From positions 1-41,288 of the forward strand of contig CAKUGU010000021.1 of NCBI GenBank assembly GCA_934654815.1: a stretch of 41,288 nucleotides of DNA. The letters are read 5' to 3'. Under the pieces are notes generated by a model. The model was not told where the DNA came from, made no database searches, and was given only the letters and a program-made list of their open reading frames with translations. The stretch is from an uncultured Ellagibacter sp. GTDB taxonomy: Bacteria > Actinomycetota > Coriobacteriia > Coriobacteriales > Eggerthellaceae. A program made the position numbers and the translations under genes. Shown here piece after piece: positions 23,897 through 30,487 of the stretch; position 1 is the first letter of the stretch, and each line of letters starts with the position of its first letter.

Positions 23897-24526
23897 CTAC
23901 TGGCGAGTCCGCGCGGCAAGCGCGCGGTTCGCGTTCGCGATCACGCTTTCCACCTGGTCGGGATGCGCCTGCGCGTAGGCGGGAAACGGTGCGGGGGCTT
24001 GGGGCTCGTCCTCGAACGGGGCGATCTCCTTCACGAACCAGTTCATGTCATGCCATGCTCCGCAGGTGTAGCCGGCGTGCGGCTGCACTCCCATGAGCGA
24101 GAACCCGAACGCCTCATGCAAATGCTCGCTTGCCGGGTTGGGGCTCGTCACCACGCCGTAGGCCGCCTTTATCCCCTGAAGGCGGAGAAGCTCGATGAGC
24201 GCGCCATATAGAGCGCTTCCGATTCCGCGACCCTGGGCGGGCGGCGCAAGGTACACGGAAAGCTCGGCGTTCCACTGGAACGCGATGCGTTCGCGCAGCT
24301 CATGGGCGTGCGTGTAACCGATGACTTCGCTCGCGTCCTCGGCCACGAGGTAAGGGTAGCGCGACCGGATCGCGCGGACGCGCTCCAAAAACTCTTCGCT
24401 CGTGGGCACCTCTTCCTCGAACGTGATGGGCGTGTCGATGTAGGGTGCGTAGATCTCGCGGATGCTCTCGGCATCGGCTTCGGCCGCGAAACGGATGCGC
24501 GGCGTGCGCGTTTTGTCGTTCGGCAT
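23897..24526 (-). CDS. GNAT N-acetyltransferase, phosphinothricin acetyltransferase-like
   Basis: A 209-residue protein. IRFAAEADAESIREIYAPYI and TPITFEEEVPT match the Pat/Bar-type start. The acetyl-CoA loop is PPAQGRGIGSALYGALI (Q/RxxGxG/A). SPNPASEHLHEAFGF is the usual C-terminal half of the fold. These enzymes acetylate small amines such as phosphinothricin or methionine sulfone/sulfoximine. About 50 extra C-terminal residues have no recognised motif. The start encoding MPND at 24526 has AGGAGAAA just upstream on the minus strand; eight more residues would be added by an earlier start. Transcribed against its neighbours. Confidence 0.82.
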   Translation of the reverse strand: MPNDKTRTPRIRFAAEADAESIREIYAPYIDTPITFEEEVPTSEEFLERVRAIRSRYPYLVAEDASEVIGYTHAHELRERIAFQWNAELSVYLAPPAQGRGIGSALYGALIELLRLQGIKAAYGVVTSPNPASEHLHEAFGFSLMGVQPHAGYTCGAWHDMNWFVKEIAPFEDEPQAPAPFPAYAQAHPDQVESVIANANRALAARTRQ

Positions 24527-24606
24527 GTTTCTCCTGTCTTCTTCTCTCATGGAATCGTAGCGTTCGGCGCGGGCTTCGGCACGGCATGACGGGAAGTTTT
24601 CGAGCC

Positions 24607-24759
24607 GGGGACAGAATTCCGCGATATGCGAGCCTGAAAACGCACCCCGGAGATCTCAGGGAATCGGAAAGATTTGCGACCAGGCATTATGCGAAGCCGA
24701 TCAAGCGAAAAAGCGCCGGCAGGGGAAAGGGGGCTCGCATATCGCGGAATTCTGTCCCT
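24607..24759. mobile_element. MITE-like element with perfect 27-bp terminal inverted repeats
   Basis: The left arm 24608-24634 starts GGGACAGAATTCCGCGATAT, and the right arm 24732-24758 is its exact complement, ending GAATTCTGTCCC. About 97 bp without coding capacity lie between. GGGGACAGAATTC-type ends are common in REP/RAYT-associated miniature elements; that link is from memory of such repeats and was not tested here. Confidence 0.6.
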
Positions 24760-24899
24760 GCCATCCCGTTTTTCAGGAAGAAACGTCTCGCCGCGCCCTC
24801 GGAGGCTGATTCGCGGGTTGGCCAAGCGGGAAACCACGGCGCTCTGCCTTTCTCGTGGTGAAGGCGCCTCGATTTCCCCACGGGAAGGGTCGGTTGCGG

Positions 24900-25290
24900 T
24901 ATACTTTCCCGCACATGCGAAGACGAAGACAGCGTGCGAACGCAGCGCCGCTTCCAGAGAAGGGGCTCATCGGCTGTGAGGCTCCTAAGCGGCTGGTCGC
25001 ACGATTCCCTTCCGAGCAGCGCGCTTGAAAACGGACGCGGCGCCCTCATCGGGTGGCGCGAGACGGGTACGAAGTAGGGCGCGACGGGTGCTCCCGTCAC
25101 AGGGCGTACGAGCGGGCGGCGAAGCCGGCTCGCGCATCGAAGCCGCAGGGCATAAGTCCCAGGCGCCGGCGCGGGGCGGAAAGCTGCCAACCAGGGTGGT
25201 ACCGCGAGGGCTTGCCTCTCGTCCTTGGAAACAAGGGACCGGTCATGACGAACCGGTTCCGCCAGGGCGAGAGACAAGCCCTTTTTTATT
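24900..25290 (+). promoter_or_regulatory. T-box riboswitch, phenylalanine specifier, upstream of pheS
   Basis: The T-box core AGGGTGGTACCGCG lies at 25193-25206. The terminator is GGGCTTG-C-CTCTCG (from 25208) pairing with CGAGAG-A-CAAGCCC (to 25281), followed by six T residues. In stem I, CGTGCGA (24933-24939) pairs with TCGCACG (24997-25003), and GAAG/CTTC pair below. The specifier loop between them exposes TTC at 25005-25007, a Phe codon. Uncharged tRNA-Phe should therefore favour antitermination and pheST expression. A TATACT at 24900-24905 may be the -10 element. Confidence 0.88.
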
Positions 25291-25345
25291 GGATAGCCTG
25301 GCAGCATGTACCTGCGACCAGGCGAAACGGAAGGTGAAGGTGAGT

Positions 25346-26428
25346 ATGGCGATCACAGACGAGCTCGCAGCATTGCGTGAGCAGACGCTTGCGCGCATCG
25401 CGGGCGCCGATACATCGGCCGCGCTCGAGGACGTGCGCGTGGCAGTGCTCGGCAAGGCGGGAACCCTGACGGGATATCTGCGTGGCATGGGCAAAATCGC
25501 GAAGGAAGAGCGCGCCGCCGTCGGCAAGACGGTCAACGAGGTGCGCGGCGTCGTGGAGGAAGCGCTCGAGGCGCGCAAGAAGAAGCTCGCCGCGAAGGAG
25601 CTCGAAGCCGCGATCGACGCGGCGGCCGTCGACGTGACGTTGCCCGGGCGCGCACAGCAGATGGGCACGCGCCATCTCATCAACGCCATCACCGACGAGG
25701 TCGCGGAAATCTTTTTGGGCCTCGGCTACACAGTGGTCCACGGCCCTGAAGTCGAAACCGACTACTACAACTTCGAGGCGCTGAACGCCCCGAAGGATCA
25801 TCCGAGCCGCTCCATGCAGGACACCTTCTACGTACGCGACCTCTCGGGCGAGGGCGAGCGCGTGCGCGGCGAGTCCGACGTGCTTCTGCGCACCCAGACC
25901 TCCGGCGTGCAGGTGCACGTGATGGAGGACCAAAAGCCGCCCATCTACATCATCGCGCCGGGCAAGGTGTACCGCCGCGACGTGGCCGACCCGAGCCACC
26001 TGCCGCAGTTCACCCAGATCGAGGGCCTCGTCGTCGACAAGGGCATCACCTTCGGCGACCTTAAGGGCACGCTCGACTACTTCTGCAAGCAGATGTTCGG
26101 CCCCGACCGCAAGACGCGCTTCCGCGCGCACTACTTCCCGTTCACCGAGCCTTCCGCCGAAGCCGACGTGTCGTGCGGCGTGTGCGGCGGCACCGGCCAC
26201 ACACACGACGGCGAGCGTTGCCGCATGTGCAAGGGAACGGGCTGGCTCGAAATCCTCGGCTGCGGCATGGTCGACCCGAACGTGCTCACCATGTCGGGCA
26301 TCGACCCGGAGGAATACTCCGGCTTCGCGTTCGGCGTGGGCGTCGAGCGCGTTGCGTGCCTGAAGTACAACGTGCCCGACCTGCGCATGCTCCTCGAAGG
26401 CGACATGCGCTTCCTGCGCCAGTTCTAA
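25346..26428 (+). CDS. pheS: Phenylalanyl-tRNA synthetase alpha subunit
   Basis: Catalytic alpha subunit of the alpha2-beta2 enzyme that charges tRNA-Phe. The 360-residue protein has an N-terminal coiled coil, then class II motifs: LGYTVVHGPEVETDYYNFEALN, HPSRSMQDTFYV, LLRTQTSGVQ (motif 2 region), YRRDVADPSHLPQFTQIEG and GFAFGVGVERVACLKY (motif 3). A four-cysteine knuckle (CGVCGG and CRMCKGTGW) interrupts the motif, as in many bacterial PheS. ATG 25346 follows GGAAGGTGA. Regulated by the T-box leader; pheT follows after a repeat-bearing 171-base gap. Confidence 0.95.
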   Translation: MAITDELAALREQTLARIAGADTSAALEDVRVAVLGKAGTLTGYLRGMGKIAKEERAAVGKTVNEVRGVVEEALEARKKKLAAKELEAAIDAAAVDVTLPGRAQQMGTRHLINAITDEVAEIFLGLGYTVVHGPEVETDYYNFEALNAPKDHPSRSMQDTFYVRDLSGEGERVRGESDVLLRTQTSGVQVHVMEDQKPPIYIIAPGKVYRRDVADPSHLPQFTQIEGLVVDKGITFGDLKGTLDYFCKQMFGPDRKTRFRAHYFPFTEPSAEADVSCGVCGGTGHTHDGERCRMCKGTGWLEILGCGMVDPNVLTMSGIDPEEYSGFAFGVGVERVACLKYNVPDLRMLLEGDMRFLRQF

Positions 26429-26454
26429 GCAGGTGGAAAGGTAAACTCACAGCT

Positions 26455-26564
26455 CGAGCTCGGCGGGCGTGCGCCACGCGCAGTTCCGCACGAGCCGAAC
26501 AGCCCAGTGGGCTGTTCGTGCGAGCTCAGGACTGTTCGAGCATGGCGTATGCCCGCCGAGCTCG
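26455..26564 (+). repeat. Dispersed structured hairpin repeat, copy 2, between pheS and pheT
   Basis: Outer arms 26455-26476 (CGAGCTCGGCGGGC...) and 26543-26564 pair fully apart from two G-U pairs. The core words CGCGCAGTTCCGCACGA and AGGACTGTTCGAGCATGGC surround an inner perfect hairpin GAACAGCCC-AGT-GGGCTGTTC. It lies within the pheST transcript, in the sense orientation, and could affect pheT expression or mRNA stability. Confidence 0.8.
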
Positions 26565-26599
26565 AATCGCGGAAGCGAACATTCAAGAAAGAGAAAAAC

Positions 26600-29062
26600 A
26601 TGAAGGTATCTCTGAAATGGCTGAGCGAATACGTGAAGGTTCCTACCGACACGAAGGCGCTCTGCGATAAGTTGGATCTGACCGGCACCGGCGTCGAGGG
26701 CGTGGAAACGCTCGGCGTCGCGTTCGACGGCGTGGTCGTGGGTTACGTCGAGACGTGCGAACCGCACCCCGACAGCGACCACATGCACGTCGTCACGGTG
26801 AACGTCGGGGAGGAAAAGCCGCTGCAGATCGTGTGCGGCGCCCCGAACATCAAGGCGGGCATCAAACTTCCCGTCGCCACGATCGGCGCGGTTCTGCCCG
26901 GCGACTTCAAGATCAAGAAGTCGAAGCTGCGCGGCGTCACGAGCTGCGGCATGTGCTGTTCGAAGCGCGAGCTGGGCATCGGCCAGGACCACGACGGCAT
27001 CTGGGTCCTCCCCGACGACGCGACGGTGGGCCAGCCCATCGCCGAGTACCTCGACATGACCGACACGGTGCTCGACCTGGAAATCACGCCGAACCGCCCC
27101 GACAGCCTCTCCATCGCGGGCCTTGCGCGCGAGATGGACGCGATGTATCGCGAGGACTGGCACGACCCGCTGCCTGAAATGGCCGCGGAGCTTGCACTCG
27201 TCGAGGACGGCCAGGACGACGTCGACGTCACCATCGAGGACAGCGTCCGCTGCCCGCGTTACTCCGCCCGCGTCATCCGCGGCGTGAAGGTGGGGCCCTC
27301 GCCCGACTGGATGGTCGAACGCCTCGCCGCGATCGGGCAGCGCTCCATCAACAACATCGTCGACGTGACGAACTACATTCTGTTCCTGTTCGGCCAGCCG
27401 CTCCATGCGTTCGACCTGAACAAGCTGAAGGGCGCAGATGGCCGCGCCCATGTGGTCATCCGCGAGGCGGAAGACGGCCGTAAGTTCACCACGCTCGACA
27501 ACGTCGAGCGCACGCTCACCTCCGACATGACCGTCATCGCCACGCCCGAGCGCGGCCCGGTGGCGCTCGCCGGCGTGATGGGCGGCCTCGACTCCGAGGT
27601 CACCGACGACACGACCGACATCTTGCTCGAAACCGCCACGTTCGAGCCCGGACGCACCTCGCGCACGAGCCGCAACCTGGGGCTCATCTCCGAAAGCTCC
27701 ATGCGCTACGAGCGCGGCGTCGACGACCACGGTATCGAGGAGCGCTCGGCAGCGGCTGCGGCCCTCATCGTGGAGGTCGCCGGCGGGCACGTGTCCGGCT
27801 CCATCGGCGGCGGCAAGGGCATCGTCGACGTGTGGCCGAACGTGTCCGAGGAGGCGCACCTTACCTTCCGCATCCCACGCTTCAACGCGATGATGGGTGC
27901 CGACATCCCGCGCGAGTTCATCGTGGAGATCCTCGAGCGCTTGGGCTGTAAGGTCGAAGACGGCGCCGACGCCGACACGCTCGCCGTCACCTCCCCGACC
28001 TTCCGCCCCGACCTGCCGCGCGAGATCGATCTGTACGAAGAGGTGCTGCGCCTGTACGGCATGGACAAGATCGAGGCGACGCTGCCGGGCGGCCGCGGGC
28101 GCTTCGGCACGGTCAGCCACGAGCAGCACGTGAAGAACATCGTGAATGACACGCTGCGCGCAAGCGGCATGAACGAGACCATGACCTACTCCTTCGCCGA
28201 GCCGGGCGAGCTCGAGAAGCTGCGCCTGCCGACCGAGGGCTTGGGGCAGGCCGTCGAGCTTCTGAACCCCATGAACGCCGAGCAGTCGGTCATGCGCCAG
28301 AGCATCGTCCCCGGGCTTCTGCGCTCGGTGGCGCACAACCAGAGCCGCGGCGTGAAGAACATCCAGCTCTATGAGATGGGCCGCGTCTTCTTCGCGCACG
28401 AGGGCAAGAAGAAGCCCAAGGAGCGCGAGAAGCTCGCCGGCGTTCTGGCCGGTGCCGTGCACGATGCGGGGTGGAACGACGCGCCCGCGCCCTACGACTT
28501 CTTCGACGGCAAGGGTGTCATCGAGAACCTCATGCGCGAGCTCGCCATCCCCAAGGTGCGCTTCAAGGCGCTCGCGGCCGATGAGGCGCCGCAGCTGCAG
28601 CCTGGCCGCGCGGCCGAGGTGCTCTCGGCCGGCACGAGCCTCGGCTGGGTGGGCGAGCTCCATCCGCTCGCCGTCGCCGCCTACGACGCGGAGGCCCCCG
28701 TCGTCGCCTTCGAGCTCGACCTCGAGTCGCTCGAGAAGTGCGCGCGCCCGGCACGCGACTACGTGGACGTGCCCACGTTCCCGGCGGTATCGATGGACGT
28801 CGCCTTCGTGGTCGACGAGGACGTCACCCACGAGCGCCTCATGCAGTGCATGACGTCCGCGGGCGGCAAGTTCCTGGAAGACGCCCGCCTGTTCGACGTG
28901 TACCGCGACGAGAAGCGCCTCGGCGCGAACAAGAAGTCGATGGCCTACGCGCTCACGTATCGTGCTGCCGACCGAACGCTCACAAGCGAGGAAGTCGAAA
29001 AGGCGCACGAGCGCATGGTGAAGAAGGTGTGCGGCGCGACCGGCGCCGAGGTGCGCGGCTAG
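26600..29062 (+). CDS. pheT: Phenylalanyl-tRNA synthetase beta subunit
   Basis: An 820-residue beta subunit. Domains in order: an N-terminal segment MKVSLKWLSEYV, then an EMAP/OB-type tRNA-binding domain (HPDSDHMHVVTVNVG, VCGAPNIKAG, GVTSCGMCCS), B3/B4 editing region (NIVDVTNY, GQPLHAFDLNKL, AGVMGG), B5 (FNAMMGADI to SPTFRPDLPREIDLYEEVLRLYG) and a C-terminal ferredoxin-fold anticodon-binding domain (FPAVSMDVAFVVDEDV). ATG 26600 follows AAGAGAAA; longer in-frame starts would lie inside the repeat. Stop is followed by a strong hairpin near 29145. Confidence 0.95.
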   Translation: MKVSLKWLSEYVKVPTDTKALCDKLDLTGTGVEGVETLGVAFDGVVVGYVETCEPHPDSDHMHVVTVNVGEEKPLQIVCGAPNIKAGIKLPVATIGAVLPGDFKIKKSKLRGVTSCGMCCSKRELGIGQDHDGIWVLPDDATVGQPIAEYLDMTDTVLDLEITPNRPDSLSIAGLAREMDAMYREDWHDPLPEMAAELALVEDGQDDVDVTIEDSVRCPRYSARVIRGVKVGPSPDWMVERLAAIGQRSINNIVDVTNYILFLFGQPLHAFDLNKLKGADGRAHVVIREAEDGRKFTTLDNVERTLTSDMTVIATPERGPVALAGVMGGLDSEVTDDTTDILLETATFEPGRTSRTSRNLGLISESSMRYERGVDDHGIEERSAAAAALIVEVAGGHVSGSIGGGKGIVDVWPNVSEEAHLTFRIPRFNAMMGADIPREFIVEILERLGCKVEDGADADTLAVTSPTFRPDLPREIDLYEEVLRLYGMDKIEATLPGGRGRFGTVSHEQHVKNIVNDTLRASGMNETMTYSFAEPGELEKLRLPTEGLGQAVELLNPMNAEQSVMRQSIVPGLLRSVAHNQSRGVKNIQLYEMGRVFFAHEGKKKPKEREKLAGVLAGAVHDAGWNDAPAPYDFFDGKGVIENLMRELAIPKVRFKALAADEAPQLQPGRAAEVLSAGTSLGWVGELHPLAVAAYDAEAPVVAFELDLESLEKCARPARDYVDVPTFPAVSMDVAFVVDEDVTHERLMQCMTSAGGKFLEDARLFDVYRDEKRLGANKKSMAYALTYRAADRTLTSEEVEKAHERMVKKVCGATGAEVRG

Positions 29063-29144
29063 CGGCCGAGCCTTATGGGAAGGAAACGGCGCGTGGGCGG
29101 CTTTGGGCCTCCCGCGTGCCGCCCCCCGCGTCACCGCAAAAAAA

Positions 29145-29180
29145 GACCCCCGAGATGTGGCGGCATCGCGGGGGTTTCTG
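29145..29180. terminator. Bidirectional terminator between pheT and the convergent MBL gene
   Basis: ACCCCCGAGATG and CATCGCGGGGGT form a stem. On the plus strand TTTCTG follows; on the minus strand a run of seven T residues follows, so it serves both converging genes and is stronger for the minus strand. Confidence 0.75.
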
Positions 29181-29256
29181 TGTTTCAGACCACCTGCATT
29201 ATATGACGCAATCCACTACTGGTCAACAACCAATTTAGCAGAGTAAAGCGATGCGC

Positions 29257-30048
29257 TTAGATGGCGAACGAAAGCCCGTCGTGGGCGGCCTCGACGCGGC
29301 CGTCGTACTGCTTCAGGTACTCTTCCAACTCGACCAGGGTGATGGGCTCGTCGTAGTGCATGCACAGATGCGTCAGGTAGATCTTGCCCGCGTCGAGCGC
29401 AAGCCCTTCCTCGATGCACTCCTGCACGCTGTGGTGCGCGTCGGGCGACCAGTTCTTCTTCCAGAACGTTGCGTCCATCGCGAGGATGTCGATGCCCTGA
29501 AGCCTCTCGGCGGTCTCTGGCGGCAGCTTGCCGGTGTCGGAGGCGTAGAACATGCGCGTGTCGCCCGTCTCGATGAGATACCCGTACGTACCCGCGGCGT
29601 GGCGGCAAGGAAGCGCCGTGTAGCGCACGCCGTCGAACTCGTGGGTGTCGAAGGGGGCAAGCTCGTGCATGTCGAGCGCGTAGGTCATGTAGTGGAACTC
29701 CTGCGCCACGCCCGCGAGCGTGTCGGCGCTGCCGAAAGTGGGGATGGGCGTCTTCTGCTTCAGCTGCACGAGGTACTCGAGTTCCAGAAGCCCGCCGACG
29801 TGGTCGGAATGGCAGTGGGTGTACAGCACCTCGTCGATTCGGCGCACATCTTCGCGAATGCACTGATGTCGCAGGTCAGGAGGGGTGTCGATGAAAAGCG
29901 TCTTCTCGCCTTTGATCATCGTCCCGCAGTCGCCGCGCCGCGCCCGCGGATCTCGCCTGGCTTCCTCGCACGCGGGGCAGTCGCAGAAAAACGACGGCAC
30001 GCCGCACCCCGCTCCGGTGCCCATGAACGTAAAGGTATGGTTCTTCAT
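29257..30048 (-). CDS. PhnP-like MBL-fold metal-dependent hydrolase
   Basis: A 263-residue metallo-beta-lactamase-fold protein. It opens with FTFMGTGAGCGVPSFFCDCPAC: the GTG...GVP loop plus the CxCxxC zinc site characteristic of PhnP-type phosphodiesterases. The di-metal motif THCHSDHVGG and the later DATFW and THLCMHYDE complete the active site. PhnP cleaves cyclic phosphate esters in phosphonate metabolism, but no phn genes are nearby, so the substrate here is open. Start: ATG encoding MKNHTF at 30048 (minus) follows GAAAGAGA; a GTG five codons earlier is possible. Transcribed towards pheT. Confidence 0.83.
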   Translation of the reverse strand: MKNHTFTFMGTGAGCGVPSFFCDCPACEEARRDPRARRGDCGTMIKGEKTLFIDTPPDLRHQCIREDVRRIDEVLYTHCHSDHVGGLLELEYLVQLKQKTPIPTFGSADTLAGVAQEFHYMTYALDMHELAPFDTHEFDGVRYTALPCRHAAGTYGYLIETGDTRMFYASDTGKLPPETAERLQGIDILAMDATFWKKNWSPDAHHSVQECIEEGLALDAGKIYLTHLCMHYDEPITLVELEEYLKQYDGRVEAAHDGLSFAI

Positions 30049-30129
30049 AGAAATCTCTTTCACTCATTGCCGTACACCGTCGATTATAACCCGCTCGCCT
30101 TGCGGGCATGCGCCCGTTGACGTAACAGA

Positions 30130-30487
30130 TGGTGCGGCATCGGGGGTGCAATGGCTATAATCCACCTTTGGAAGATTCGGTCGAATAGTTGAACGCGGAA
30201 AACTATGCATTCGCAACTGTGTTTTTTCGCGGTCGGCTTCGAACAATCGGCTAACGGCGGGTTGAAAAGGGGCTTTTCGGCCTCTCATACCACGAGGTGT
30301 ATCCCAATCGTCTTTTCGAACCGAAAGGGCGATGCTCGCGCATGTGCGCTTCGGTACACTTCTCGCGTCAACGCGTCGGGGCGTGCCATGCGCTTTTCGG
30401 ACAAGAGCACTGGCCCGCTTGCAAGACGGTTCGAACCGAATGGAAGTTTCTAAGTGTCTGTAGGACGAGAAGAAGAGGGGAAGGTAG
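30130..30487 (+). promoter_or_regulatory. TATAAT box and long (about 320-base) leader before the second Mo operon
   Basis: TATAAT at 30156-30161 is a consensus -10 but lacks a clear -35. If it is used, the leader to the start at 30488 is about 320 bases. It contains no convincing gene. It holds the perfect palindrome CGGTTCGAACCG (30427-30438) and two copies of TTCGAACCGAA (near 30317 and 30430). I recognise no riboswitch. Confidence 0.4.

Noticed and set aside
26507..26599. Longer pheT start within the repeat (31 extra residues)
   Set aside because: The added residues come from the hairpin repeat and match nothing in PheT. ATG 26600 has a ribosome site and the family-typical N-terminus.
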